The notes: generated by a model not told the origin, from the sequence alone. Counted from the stretch's first letter, positions 8,560 through 18,072 are shown. The stretch: DNA of 64,000 nucleotides from Deltaproteobacteria bacterium (GCA_016704445.1 JADJAE010000161.1:62001-126000), one strand, 5' to 3'. Numbers and translations are program-made.

Positions 8560-9786
8560 GTGCGTCGGCGTACGGCAATCGCAGCGGCAGTGCTGACCAC
8601 CCTCGCGGGGGTCTCGTGCCATTCCTCCCGCCCGGCGTCGCCCGACGCCGCCACCCCGGCGCCTCGGAGGCCGCGCGTCGAGCCTCCGAGGGAGCCCATT
8701 CCGCTGCGAGCACCGCCGGCCGACACCGGCCCCTCGACGAGCGTCACGACCCGCCCGGTCCCTGCGGCCGGCGCGCTGGTCACCATTCCCGCCGGGTCGT
8801 TCGCTCTCGGCAGCACGCCCGGCGACCCCGGCCGCGACCCCTCCGTCGAGGCCGACCTCGCCCGGGTCCAGCTCCCGGCCTTCACCATCGACGCGCTGCC
8901 CTTCCCCAACGACCCGGCGCAGCCCGCCTCCAGCGGACTCACCCGCGAGGCCGCCGAGCGGGCGTGCTCAGAGCGCGGCCGCAGGCTCTGCTCGGAGCTG
9001 GAGTGGGAGCGCGCCTGCAAGGGCCCTGGCGGGGCGATGTTTCCTGGGGGCAACACCTGGGGAGGAGCGCTCTGCGCGCAGGGCGAGCTCGGCCGCTGCG
9101 CCTCCCCGGAGGGGGCTCTCTCCATGGGCACCCGCCTCGCCGAGTGGACCCGCGACGACATCGACGAGAGGGCGATCATCCGCGGCGCCTCGGCGACGGC
9201 CGCCGCGCCGCTGCATCGCTGCGCCTCGCGACGCACCGCGCTGCCCACGCAGGCGGGGCTGGAGCTCACCTTCCGCTGCTGCGGGGGAGCGCCGCCGTCG
9301 ATGACCTACCCGAGGGAGGTCTCGCGTCGGCCCTTCCGCGAGGAGCCCATGACGGCGGCGCAGGTGTCGGCGCTGATCGCCAGCGTGCCGGAGCTGGAGC
9401 GGCTGCGGTTGCGGGAGGGGCTGGCGATGTTTCTCCCGCAGGCCATCACCGAGGTGATGAACCACGGGGCGACCACCGTGGAACTGCACCCGGAGTACAC
9501 CCTCACGGTCAACCCGGTGCGCTGGAGCCCGACCTTCGGCGAGGACATCCTGGTGCTGGCGGGGCGCTCTCGCGTGGGGAGCTGGGTCGCCGCGCTCTGG
9601 GTGCTGCCCGACGGGCGCTACCGCCACGCGTCGAGCTTCCTGCTGCAGAACGACGCCGTGGCGATCGCGCTGGCCTTCGGCGAGGCGCGCCGCGAGGTCG
9701 TCTGGTCGTCGTGCTGGAACTGCGGCGGCGAGCACGGCGCCGTCTCGTACACGGACGCCAACCGGGTGCTCATCGTGCAGCGCTGA
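8560..9786 (+). CDS. Lipoprotein with a formylglycine-generating-enzyme (SUMF1)-like domain
   Basis: The likely start is GTG 8560, which yields a clean lipoprotein signal (RRRTAIAAAVLTTLAGVSC) and a 408-residue product; upstream in-frame codons lack signal character. After a Pro-rich linker comes a SUMF1/C-type-lectin-like fold: ALVTIPAGSFALGS, PAFTIDALPFPND, TREAAERACSERGRRLCSE, EWERACKGPGGAMFPGGN, EWTRD, with RGASA and the Cys pair in FRCCGG. These match the usual FGE-sulfatase order, though family members often act as binding domains rather than enzymes. The C-terminal ~140 residues (AMFLPQAITEVMNHG, WSSCWNCGGEHG) are an additional domain I do not recognise. Probably outer-membrane anchored. 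Confidence 0.75.
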   Translation: MRRRTAIAAAVLTTLAGVSCHSSRPASPDAATPAPRRPRVEPPREPIPLRAPPADTGPSTSVTTRPVPAAGALVTIPAGSFALGSTPGDPGRDPSVEADLARVQLPAFTIDALPFPNDPAQPASSGLTREAAERACSERGRRLCSELEWERACKGPGGAMFPGGNTWGGALCAQGELGRCASPEGALSMGTRLAEWTRDDIDERAIIRGASATAAAPLHRCASRRTALPTQAGLELTFRCCGGAPPSMTYPREVSRRPFREEPMTAAQVSALIASVPELERLRLREGLAMFLPQAITEVMNHGATTVELHPEYTLTVNPVRWSPTFGEDILVLAGRSRVGSWVAALWVLPDGRYRHASSFLLQNDAVAIALAFGEARREVVWSSCWNCGGEHGAVSYTDANRVLIVQR

Positions 9787-9833
9787 TCGGTCGCGCTCCC
9801 TCCTTCGGGGCGAACGGGGCGATACTCCGCCCG

Positions 9834-11570
9834 GTGAGCGCAGTCGCCGCCCTGCCTTCCGGGGAACCCACCACGCCGCCGCCTGCATCGGGCGATCGTC
9901 CGCCCTCTCGCTCGGGGCGGTCGCGCCAGGAGCGGCGCGTCCCCTTGCAGGTCTGGCTCTATCCCTTCCTCTTCCTGCTGGGCGCCTCGGCGCTGATCTT
10001 CCTGGCCTCGCACTGGCTCGACGCGCGGCGCCTCCCGAAGGCTCCGCCGCTGCTCTGGAACCTCACGCACTTCGAGGGCGGCCCCATCTCCGACCTGCTG
10101 CGCGACGTGAGCCAGCTCGTGACGGCGCTGCTGGGCGTGGCCATCTCGGTGGTCGCGATCATCGTCGAGCTCGCGGCCAACCGGTACACGCACAAGATCA
10201 CCGAGCTCTTCTTCCGCTCGAAGGTGAACTTCACCGTGATGGGCTTCTTCGTCATCGCGGCCATCGACTCCATCTGGGTGTCGTTCACCTTCCGCGACAA
10301 CTTCGTCCCGGTGTGGGGGACGCTCGTCTCGATGGTGCTCATGACCCTGAGCATGCTGCTGCTGCTGCCGTACTTCGCGTTCGTCTTCGACTTCCTCAAC
10401 CCCCTCAACATCGTCGCCCGCATCCGCTCGGAGACCCTCTCGGTCATCCGCAGCGCGCCGGCGATCATCGGCACCGCGAAGCGCAGCGCGGAGTCCATCC
10501 AGGAGAACGCCGCCGACGGCACCGAGCAGCTCTCGGACGTCGTGCTCAACGCCATGGCCAACCACGACGGCGCCATCGCCATCGCCAGCGTCACCGCGCT
10601 CGGCGACCTCGGCCAGGACTACCTCGACGTGAAGGGCGCGCTGCCCCTCGACTGGTTCGTCATCACCGACGCGGTCGCGGAGAACCCCGACTTCGTCTCC
10701 ATGTCCCCGGAGGTGCTCGAGTCCGTCGGGCGCGAGCGCGACTGGTTCGAGTTCAAGCTGCTGCGGCAGTTTCAGACCATCTACCAGGGCGGCCTCGGGG
10801 GCAGCCGCGAGCTCTGCTACGTCGTCGCCATCAAGACCCGCGAGCTCGCCGAGAGCGCAATGGACCGCTCCGAGCCCCGCGTCGTCTCGCTCTGCATCAA
10901 GTTCTTCAACACGTACCTCCGCAGCACGGTCAACGGCCGCGACGTGCGCACGGCCTACAACGTCTTCCACCAGTACCGCCTGCTCGCGGAGGCCGCGCTC
11001 CAGCGCAACCAGGGCCGCTTCGCCGTCGAGATCGCGCGGTACTTCAAGTACTACGGCCAGCTCGCGTTCAACGCCGACCTCGGGTTCATCCTCGAGACCT
11101 CGGCCTACGACCTCTGCACCCTCAACGAGATCGCCTTCAACCGGCAGTCTCCCGAGCGCCAGGAGCTTCTGCACATCTTCCTCCAGGTCGACAAGGAGGG
11201 CGAGGGCGGCACCCGCGAGGCCTCCCTCAAGGGCGTGCGCAAGGCGCAGGTGAAGCTCGCCACCTGGTACCTCCTCCACCACGACGAGGCCTCCGCGCGC
11301 GAGGTCTTCCGCGACATGCGCTACGAGAGCCCGGCGCGCCTCGCGTCCATCCGGGATGAGATCCTCTCGGTCACCTCGCCGGAGTTCTGGGAGGTCACCG
11401 ACCGGGGGACCAACTTCGACTTCATCCCGGGGGCCCGCAAGCGGCAGCTCGTGGAGTTCTTCGCGTGGTTCGGCGACACCATCCCCCCGCCCCGCGTCGG
11501 GCTGGTGCCAGACGAAGACCCCGGAGAGCGCCACGCCCCCGCGAATATCCCAAACCCCTCGGTGAGCTGA
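9834..11570 (+). CDS. Integral membrane protein, DUF2254-like topology
   Basis: A GTG at 9834 begins a 578-residue protein; nothing upstream in frame is coding. Residues ~45-70 form a first membrane span, then after a soluble loop come three further spans (LVTALLGVAISVVAIIVELA, FTVMGFFVIAAIDSIWVSF, TLVSMVLMTLSMLLLLPYFAF). The remaining ~400 residues are soluble and helical, with no recognisable catalytic motif. The four-span N-terminal part followed by a long cytoplasmic domain recalls DUF2254 membrane proteins, but I cannot confirm the family. It starts 47 bases after the preceding lipoprotein on the same strand. Function unknown. Confidence 0.65.
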   Translation: MSAVAALPSGEPTTPPPASGDRPPSRSGRSRQERRVPLQVWLYPFLFLLGASALIFLASHWLDARRLPKAPPLLWNLTHFEGGPISDLLRDVSQLVTALLGVAISVVAIIVELAANRYTHKITELFFRSKVNFTVMGFFVIAAIDSIWVSFTFRDNFVPVWGTLVSMVLMTLSMLLLLPYFAFVFDFLNPLNIVARIRSETLSVIRSAPAIIGTAKRSAESIQENAADGTEQLSDVVLNAMANHDGAIAIASVTALGDLGQDYLDVKGALPLDWFVITDAVAENPDFVSMSPEVLESVGRERDWFEFKLLRQFQTIYQGGLGGSRELCYVVAIKTRELAESAMDRSEPRVVSLCIKFFNTYLRSTVNGRDVRTAYNVFHQYRLLAEAALQRNQGRFAVEIARYFKYYGQLAFNADLGFILETSAYDLCTLNEIAFNRQSPERQELLHIFLQVDKEGEGGTREASLKGVRKAQVKLATWYLLHHDEASAREVFRDMRYESPARLASIRDEILSVTSPEFWEVTDRGTNFDFIPGARKRQLVEFFAWFGDTIPPPRVGLVPDEDPGERHAPANIPNPSVS

Positions 11571-11669
11571 ACCCCTTACCCTGTACCAGCCTTGCACACA
11601 TCGGTCGCGCAACAAGCGGACAACGATGCCGCACGCCACACCCTAAGAGCCGCACCATCGCCACGAAAA

Positions 11670-11746
11670 CGCGGATTTTTCCGCGGCAATCGTCGTGGAA
11701 CAACTGCTGCACAGGAGCCTCTTCGACGAGGAGCAGTCACTGTGCA
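11670..11746 (+). promoter_or_regulatory. Structured leader with competing stems in the 11571-11839 gap
   Basis: The 269-base gap before the small gene at 11840 has three stem candidates. CGCGGA (11670-11675) pairs with TCCGCG (11680-11685) over a TTTT loop, possibly the end of the upstream transcript though no T-tract follows. Further on, TGCACAG (11708-11714) pairs with CTGTGCA (11740-11746), while CTGCT (11704-11708) could instead pair with AGCAG (11732-11736); both enclose CCTC/GAGG (11718-11721, 11728-11731). Mutually exclusive stems are typical of attenuators, but no ligand or terminator can be named. The rest of the gap shows nothing. Confidence 0.25.
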
Positions 11747-11839
11747 CACCACCATTCACACGAAGGCGTCAGGGCATCGATCGGTCGGGACGAGGGCAAC
11801 CTCCGCCATGGGCGCGGCCTCGCCGCGGAGGGGTCTCTG

Positions 11840-12097
11840 ATGGGCGCGCGATTCATCGTGACCAGCGGCAGCGAGCTGGTGAAGGGCATGACCTGCGGTC
11901 GGGTGCAGCTCCCCAAGGGAGAGACCCCGATCGACTCGGTGCTTCGGCGCATCCAGCGAGAGACCGGCCTCCGACTGGTGACGCTACGGCAGGGTGAGGC
12001 CGGGGCCGACGCGAGCGTGCGGCACTACGAGCTGCTGCTCGGGCGAGGGCGCAGCAAGGCCGTCGCGGGCGCCGTCCACGTGACCATCACGACCTGA
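11840..12097 (+). CDS. Small hypothetical protein, 85 residues
   Basis: Starts at ATG 11840 with a GGAGGGG Shine-Dalgarno about 9 bases upstream, which supports a real gene. The product is soluble and mixed alpha/beta: MGARFIVTSGSELVKGM, then GETPIDSVLRRIQRETGLRLV, ending GAVHVTITT. No signal peptide, membrane segment or family motif is seen. It ends 6 bases before the convergent glycosyltransferase stop. I do not recognise it. Confidence 0.55.
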   Translation: MGARFIVTSGSELVKGMTCGRVQLPKGETPIDSVLRRIQRETGLRLVTLRQGEAGADASVRHYELLLGRGRSKAVAGAVHVTITT

Positions 12098-12103
12098 AAA
12101 AGC

Positions 12104-12826
12104 CTACATCCGCCCGCGCAGCGCGTCGAAGCGGAGCTTCCAGACCATCACCACGGCCTCGGCGAAGATCTTCCGGGACATCTTCGAGGCCCCCGCGCGC
12201 CGGTCGACGAAGAGGATCGGCACCTCGGCCACGCGCATCCCCCGCAGCACCGCGCGGTAGGTCAGCTCGATCTGGAACGAGTACCCGTTGCTCTTCACCC
12301 CGCCGAGGTCGATGCGCCGCAGCGCGTCGCGGGTGAAGGCTTTATAGCCCGAGGTAAGGTCGCGCACGTCGAGGCCGAGGATGGTGCGGGCGTAGACGCT
12401 GCCGCCCTTGGACACGAAGTGACGCCCGGGCCCCCAGCCCTCGACGCCGCCGCCGGGGATGTTGCGCGACCCGATCACCACGTCGGCGCCGGCCTCGATC
12501 GCCCGGATGAACTCGGGCACGTACCGCGGGTCGTGCGAGAGGTCGGTGTCCATCTCGAAGACCACGTCGTAGTTCTGCGCGAGGGCCCACTGGAAGCCCT
12601 CGAGGTAGGCCGTCCCGAGTCCGAGCTTGCCCGCGCGGTGGCGTACGTGCACCCGGGGGTCGCGCGCGGCCACCTCGTCGGCCAGGGCGCCGGTGCCGTC
12701 CGGGGAGTTGTCGTCCACGATCAGGACGTCCACCTGAGGGGCGACGGCGAAGAGCGCGTCGAGGAAGGCGTGGAGGTTCTCCCGCTCGTTGTACGTCGGG
12801 GTGATGACGAGGACGCGTCGGCTCAT
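12104..12826 (-). CDS. Polyprenol-phosphate mannose synthase-like glycosyltransferase (GT2)
   Basis: A 240-residue GT-A enzyme of the dolichol-phosphate mannose synthase family. From ATG 12826: LVITPTYNERENLHAFLD, the nucleotide-sugar Asp pair in VLIVDDNSPDGTG, HRAGKLGLGTAYLEGF, the metal-binding FEMDTDLSHDP, VIGSRNIPGGG, LTSGYKAF and the C-terminal FVDRRAGASKMS. These are hallmark motifs of Dpm1, which transfers mannose from GDP-mannose to a polyprenyl phosphate. It lacks C-terminal membrane spans, so it is the short, soluble or peripherally bound type. Lipid-linked mannose could serve protein O-mannosylation; a TMTC-like protein encoded at 52280 is a conceivable downstream user (inference). 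Confidence 0.88.
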   Translation of the reverse strand: MSRRVLVITPTYNERENLHAFLDALFAVAPQVDVLIVDDNSPDGTGALADEVAARDPRVHVRHRAGKLGLGTAYLEGFQWALAQNYDVVFEMDTDLSHDPRYVPEFIRAIEAGADVVIGSRNIPGGGVEGWGPGRHFVSKGGSVYARTILGLDVRDLTSGYKAFTRDALRRIDLGGVKSNGYSFQIELTYRAVLRGMRVAEVPILFVDRRAGASKMSRKIFAEAVVMVWKLRFDALRGRM

Positions 12827-12914
12827 GTCAGGGGACGGGCACGCTACGAGCAACGCTTCGCAGCGCGCAAGGAGAGATTCCAGTAGAGCCCGAGAGCGGT
12901 GTAGCGTCGGCGTG

Positions 12915-14137
12915 GTGTCCCGCGCCCAGCGCCCCGCCCTCGCCGCCGCCCTCGCCCTGAGCCTCTCCGGCTCCCTCGCAGCCGCCTCCCCGCAGGACCT
13001 CTTCGGCTTCGGCCCCCGGCTGGTCTCCTGGGCGGCACCGGCGCGGCCTTCGCGGACGACTTCTCGGCGGTGCACGCCAACCCCGCCGGGCTCTCTCGGC
13101 TGCGCCAGCGCTCGCTCACCCTCGGCTACGTGGGCACCGCCTTCTGGCTCGACCTCGACGGCCGGCACTTCGCCGCCGACACCGGCTCGGCAACCATGAT
13201 CGGCGTCGGGCTCCCCATCCCCTTCGGCGGCGTGCTGCGCGATCGGGTCGCGCTGGGCCTCGGGTTCTTCACGCCCACCAACGTCATCGTCCGAGGTCGC
13301 ATCACCCGAGCGACGACGCCGCAGTTCGTGATCCTTCCCGACCGGGTGCAGACGGTGGCGCTACAGATCGGCCTCGGAGTCTCGCTGCCCGCGGGCTTCC
13401 GCCTCGGCGCCGGGGTGATGGCCATGGCGGGCCTCACCGGCACCGTGCTGGTCGCCGCCGACGCCTCCGGTCGATCGAGCTCTCGCATCGACGACCAGCT
13501 CGTGGCGACCTACGCGCCCGTGCTCGGCGCCCAGTGGGAGCGCGGCGACTGGCGCCTCGGGGCCACATACCGCGGCTCGCTGGTGGCGAACTTCCTGGTG
13601 ACCATCGAGGCCCGCGACCTCGGCATCAACCTGCCGGTATTCAACACCTCCGGCGTCGCGCAGTTCGACCCCGCGCAGCTCCAGGTGGAGGCCGCCTGGC
13701 AGCGCCGCGGGTGGACCGCCGCGCTCGGTGTCACGGGCAAGCGCTGGAGCGCCTACCCCGGCCCCTCCTCGGCGACCACCGACAACAGCCCTGTGCCGCC
13801 GGCGGCGGAGTTCAGCGACACGCTGGTGCCCCGCCTCGGCGTGGAGCACCGCTGGACATGGGACGACGGCACCCACGTCGCGCTGCGCGGCGGCTACTTC
13901 TACGAGCCGTCGCCCGCGCCCGACGCCACCGCCGCGAGGGCCTTCCTCGACAACGACCGCCACGTCTTCGCCGCGGGCCTGAGCGTCGGCGCGACGGCGG
14001 CCGGCACCCGCTACACCGTCGACGTCTTCTCCCAGACCCACTGGCTCGCTCCCCGCGACGCCGCCACCGCCACCGCCACGGTCTCCCACGGCGGGGCCCT
14101 CCTCCACATCGGCGCCAGCGCGTCGGTGACCTTCTGA
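12915..14137 (+). CDS. FadL/OmpP1-family outer-membrane barrel (first copy), frame-disrupted
   Basis: A GTG at 12915 (or 12912) gives a signal peptide rich in Ala/Leu ending SLAAASPQD, then DLFGFGPR. The frame then breaks at about 13018-13040 and the expected continuation, LGGTGAAFADDFSAVHANPA, lies in another frame that runs to 14137. That GGTGxAFADDxSAxxxNPAGL segment is the plug-domain signature of FadL-type hydrophobic-compound transporters. The rest is alternating beta strands ending in Phe (GASASVTF), as expected for an outer-membrane barrel. The span is 1,223 bases, consistent with one missing base. A second barrel follows 3 bases later. Confidence 0.75.
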
Positions 14138-14140
14138 GCC

Positions 14141-15493
14141 ATGCGCGCCACCGCCCTCCCCGCTGCCCTCGCCCTCGCGCTCGCCCCGGCGGCCGCTCGC
14201 GCCAACCCGCTGGACATGTACGGCTTCCTCTCCCGCTCGACGGCGCTCGGCGGCGCGGTCACCGCCGACGTCGGCGACGTCTCCGCGGGCTACTACAACC
14301 CCGCGGGCCTCGCGCGGCTGCGCTCCTTCCGCGCCGAGCTCGGCTACCTCTACACCTCGCCCTCGCTCAACACCGACGGTCGCGACAACCACGTCGACTC
14401 CACCCGCGGCTTCGTCGGAGGACTCGTCGCCCCGGGCCGCATCTTCCGCCTTCCCTTCGCCTTCGGCCTCGCGGTGCACGTCCCCGACGATCGCCTCTCG
14501 CAGGTGCGCGCCCTCCCCCAGACGCAGCCCCGCTGGGAGCTCTACTCCGTTCGGCTCCAGCGGCTCTACATCGCGGCGAGCCTGGCGATCTCCCCGTGGC
14601 GCTGGCTGCGCCTCGGCGGCGGTCTGGTCTTCATGGCCTCGACCCGCGGCGGCTTCGACATCTCGGGCCGCATCTCCGCCACGCAGCCCGCCAACAGCGC
14701 GCTCACCCACGGCGTCGACGCCGACCTCACGGCGGTGCGCTACCTCCAGGCGGGAGCGCAGGTCGACCTCCCCGGCAACGTCACCCTTGGCGCGGCCTAC
14801 CGCGACGAGTTCAAGCTCGACACGGCGCTCGACGCCGACCTCCAGGGGCAGATCGTCGTCGGGGGCATCAACGACCCGAGGGCGCTCACCATCCCCGGTC
14901 ACTACGGGCTCCGCTCTCACGTCATGACGGCCTTTCAGCCGCGGCAGGTGACGCTCGGCGCGGTGTGGCGCATGACCCCGGAGCTTCGCGTGATGGCCGA
15001 CCTCATGTGGGTGCAGTGGTCGCGCTACGAGAACCCCACGGCCTCGCTCGACGTGGCGCTCGACCTGACCATTCCGGCGGGCGTCCCGGGGCTCCGCCAG
15101 CCGTCGGTTCCGCGGCCTGCGGCGCGCGAGGCGATGCGCTTCCACGACACCTTCGTCCCCCGCGTGGGCCTCGAGCTCACGACCCCGGTGGGCCGTCACT
15201 CGCTCGCGTTTCGCCTCGGCTACCACTTCGACCCGACGCCGGTGCCCGCCCAGGCGGGCCTCACCAACTTCATCGACTCCTCGCGCCACGTCGCCGCCTT
15301 CGGCCTCGGCCTCACGCTCCGCCGCCTCGGCGCGCTCCTCCCAGGAACCATCGTCCTCGACGTCCACGCCTCGATGCAGCTCCTCAACTCCCGCTCGATC
15401 GTGAAGGCCGACCCCAACGACCCGGTCGGTGACTACCTGGCCTCGGGCACCGTGCTCAACCTCGGAACCACCCTCGCCGTGGGCTTCGAATGA
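14141..15493 (+). CDS. FadL/OmpP1-family outer-membrane barrel (second copy)
   Basis: Intact 450-residue protein with a signal peptide cut near AARANPLD. The mature N-terminus carries STALGGAVTADVGDVSAGYY followed by NPAGLARLRS, the same plug motif as the preceding barrel. The body is a series of amphipathic strands, ending LGTTLAVGFE. FadL-family channels pass long-chain fatty acids or other hydrophobic compounds through the outer membrane; the substrate here cannot be read. It begins 3 bases after the first barrel gene and its stop overlaps the start of the downstream lipoprotein gene (ATGA at 15490-15493), indicating one coupled three-gene unit. Confidence 0.82.
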   Translation: MRATALPAALALALAPAAARANPLDMYGFLSRSTALGGAVTADVGDVSAGYYNPAGLARLRSFRAELGYLYTSPSLNTDGRDNHVDSTRGFVGGLVAPGRIFRLPFAFGLAVHVPDDRLSQVRALPQTQPRWELYSVRLQRLYIAASLAISPWRWLRLGGGLVFMASTRGGFDISGRISATQPANSALTHGVDADLTAVRYLQAGAQVDLPGNVTLGAAYRDEFKLDTALDADLQGQIVVGGINDPRALTIPGHYGLRSHVMTAFQPRQVTLGAVWRMTPELRVMADLMWVQWSRYENPTASLDVALDLTIPAGVPGLRQPSVPRPAAREAMRFHDTFVPRVGLELTTPVGRHSLAFRLGYHFDPTPVPAQAGLTNFIDSSRHVAAFGLGLTLRRLGALLPGTIVLDVHASMQLLNSRSIVKADPNDPVGDYLASGTVLNLGTTLAVGFE

Positions 15494-16542
15494 AGGCCCT
15501 ACGCACCGTCGTCCTCGCGCTCCTCGCGGGCTGCGGCACCCTCGCAGCGCCGGGCGCCGGCGACACCGACCTGCCCTCCGGTCGCAGCGGCCCCTACCGC
15601 CTGCTCGACAGCGAGGAGCTCTCCGAGGGCCTCTGCCTGCTGCGCGAAGAGTCCGTCGTCCTCTCCGACCCGGCCGCGCTCCCGCTGGGCCCGCACCGCA
15701 CCGCGCTCTACTTCACCCGCCGAGAGGGCGCTCGCCGCACCATCCTCCGGGCGGTCGTCGTCGATGGCCGCCGCCTCGAAGCGCCTCCCGAGGAGGTGCT
15801 CGCCCCCTCGCTCGCGTGGCACGGCGACGGGGTCGGAGCGCCCGATGTCGCAGCCACCCGCGACGGCTTCGCGATGGTCTTCGACACCGCCGCGGGCCTC
15901 GGCCTCGCGACCAGCGCCGACGGCCGCGCCTGGCGCTCCTCGGAGGCTCCGTGGCTCACCGCCGAGGCGAGCGAGGGGGAGCTGACGCCGCTGAGAGCGC
16001 CGACCCTGGTGGTGCGCCGGGACGACTCGCTGATCATCGCCTATGAGAGCGCCGGGGCAATCTGGTCGGCGACGGCGACGACCCCGACCGGGCCCCTCCG
16101 TCGGGTCGACGCGGACGAGCGCACGCCCCGCCGGGAGTCACTGCTGGCCCCTGGCGACGACGCCCGCGACGCTGGGGTGGTGGGCTACGCGTCGGGCGCC
16201 GTGGGCGATCCCTCGCTGCGCGCGGAGGACAGCCTCGCCGGTCGCACCCTATACCGGCTGTTCTTCTCGGCCCGCAGCGCGCCCTTCGCCCTGGACGGCG
16301 GCAGCGACTTCCAGCGCGCGGTCGGCCTCGCGGGATCCTTCGACGCCGTGCACTTCACCCGCTCCGAAGCGGCGGTGCTCGGCAGCCGGGTGGACCTCTC
16401 CGTGGCCGCGCCGTCGGCGTGGTCCGATGGGTCGCTTCGGACCTGGCTCTTCGTCAACGGCCGCTGCGACAGCAACGGGCGCAACCAGGGCATCCGCGTG
16501 GCGGTGGCGCCGGGCAACCGACGCTACCCTCGGACTCCTTGA
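15490..16542 (+). CDS. Lipoprotein, beta-propeller/GH43-like
   Basis: A 350-residue lipoprotein: MKALRTVVLALLAGCGTLAA gives a lipobox with Cys15. The body has repeating beta segments (ALYFTRREGARR, DGFAMVFDTAAGLGLATSAD, SLIIAYESAGAIWSAT, LYRLFFSARSAPF) in the style of five-bladed propellers of GH43/sialidase-like proteins, but no catalytic triad can be assigned. It overlaps the second FadL-like barrel by ATGA, so the two are translationally coupled; a periplasmic or outer-leaflet partner for the channel is plausible (inference). Confidence 0.7.
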   Translation: MKALRTVVLALLAGCGTLAAPGAGDTDLPSGRSGPYRLLDSEELSEGLCLLREESVVLSDPAALPLGPHRTALYFTRREGARRTILRAVVVDGRRLEAPPEEVLAPSLAWHGDGVGAPDVAATRDGFAMVFDTAAGLGLATSADGRAWRSSEAPWLTAEASEGELTPLRAPTLVVRRDDSLIIAYESAGAIWSATATTPTGPLRRVDADERTPRRESLLAPGDDARDAGVVGYASGAVGDPSLRAEDSLAGRTLYRLFFSARSAPFALDGGSDFQRAVGLAGSFDAVHFTRSEAAVLGSRVDLSVAAPSAWSDGSLRTWLFVNGRCDSNGRNQGIRVAVAPGNRRYPRTP

Positions 16543-16579
16543 TCGAATACTTGAGAGGGTAATCAGCCGAGCGGGACGC

Positions 16580-18038
16580 TCAGCGGATGGCGCGGCACTC
16601 GTTGGCCCAGGTTCCGCCGAGCGCGATGCAGCGGGTGCGCGCCTCGGCGGCTCCCGCGCGATTGCGCTGCTGCGAGCGGGCGTACGCGAGGACGAACCAC
16701 GCCTGCCCGCTGCGCGGATTGGCCGTGACCGCGCGGTTGGCGACCGCCTCGGCCTCGGCGTTGTGAGCGCTCTCCGCGAGGCTCATCGCGTAGGTCGTCA
16801 TGGTGCGGTCGTCCGTGGGGTTCGCGTCGAAGTACGCGTTGTACGCCGCGAGCTTCCCAGCGAAGGGACCACGGAACGAGCGCGCCGCCGCGAGGAGCTG
16901 CTGGGGCGTCTGCCCGGTTGGCGCCGCGACCGGAGCAGGCGGCGTGGGAGCGGGAGCCGGTGCGGGAGCCGGTGCGGGCTCAGGCGTCGCCGCGGCGACG
17001 GGCGTCGGCGCAGCGGCGGGGGCAGGCGTCGGCTCGACGGCGGGAGCGGCTGTCGGCGCAGGTGTCGGCTCGGCGGCGGGCGTCGCCGCGGCGACGGGAG
17101 GCGGTAGGCTCGGCCGCGGGAGGAGGCGTCGGCTCGGCCGCGGGAGGGGGCGTCGCGGGCTCGGCTGCGGGCGTCGGGCTGGTCGCCGCGGAGGGAGGGG
17201 CTTCGACCGCCGCCGGACTCCGATCGAGGCCCGTCTCGGGGACGCTGGTGCGCGAGTAGATGCCGAAGCCCGCGACAACCGCGATGACACCGACGAGCAG
17301 GACGCCGGTGATGGTCATGGCGCGCCTGCTGCGGGCGACCTCGGCGGCGTGCTCTTCGGAAGCGGGAGCGAGGTCTTCGAAGGTGTCGTGCGTATGCTTG
17401 TAGGCGGCGGCCGCGGCGGCCTCGGAGAAGAAGGCCCTGGCCTCGTCGCTGAGGTGCGTCGAGAGCGACTCCTTGTGAGAGCGTCGGGTGTCGTCCTTCT
17501 TGCCGACGACCTCTCCTCGGAGGGTCTTGCGGGTCTCGTCCTCGGAGGGCTTCAAGGGCTTCTCCGTGGTCTTCTCCGCGGTCTTCTCAGGAAGCACCGG
17601 GCTCTCCGGAGTGACCAGCCTGGCTCGCTCGCCGGTCGCCTCGTCCGGGGGAATGGTGCTGCGCTCCTGCTCCCCGGGGGGAGGATGAAGCGCGGAGTTT
17701 TCGGAGGGCTTCGCGGTCTCCGGGGCAGGCTTCGCAGTCTCCTCCGCGGGCACCTTCGGCGCCGTGAAGGAGTCGGTGCCCGAGATCAGCGTGGCCTTGG
17801 TATCCCTCGCCTCTGCCACCATCGCCGCGGAGCGGGGGAACGGGATCACGTTGTCGCTGCTGGGCGTCGGATCGATGGAGAGCGTCGAGCGGCCGCCAGC
17901 TGGGAGCGACTCGTGGCCCTCGGCCTCGTGCGCGTGGGCTCCGGGCTTCGCGGACACCGCCTCCGCCGTCTGTGCTGACGACGGCGTGGGAACGGTGCTG
18001 CGTTGCGAACGGTTGCGCTTGCCTTTGTTCTTCGCCAC
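16580..18038 (-). CDS. Single-pass membrane protein with Pro/Ala linker and TPR-like C-terminal domain, frame-disrupted
   Basis: From ATG 18038: a basic N-terminus (MAKNKGKRNRSQ), ~230 charged, disordered residues with PEKTAEKTTEKP-type runs, then a single membrane span (AMTITGVLLVGVIAVVAGFG, about residues 240-260). Outside the membrane follows a long Pro/Ala/Thr/Glu linker and a C-terminal helical domain (QQLLAAARSFRGPF, ANPTDDRTMTTYAMSLAESA, GQAWFVLAYARSQQRNRAG) of TPR character, ending CIALGGTWANECRAIR. The frame breaks once in the repeat-rich linker, near 17098-17110; the span has one base too many. Architecture suggests a scaffold between cytoplasm and periplasm; function unknown. Divergent from the IPT lipoprotein at 18330. 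Confidence 0.65.
16915..17215. repeat. Low-complexity Pro/Ala coding repeat
   Basis: About 300 bases of short, imperfect, GC-rich repeats (units such as ggagccggtgcg and gcggcgacgggcg) that encode the PAPAPTP-type linker of the membrane protein on the minus strand. A frame shift falls inside it, as expected where replication slippage or assembly error is most likely. Confidence 0.7.
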
Positions 18039-18072
18039 GGTCGCGTTACCTCACTTCAATCGCACCACGTCA

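Noticed and set aside
16569..16581. GAGCG/CGCTC hairpin between convergent genes as a bidirectional terminator
   Set aside because: Only five base pairs, no T-tract, and it overlaps a stop codon.
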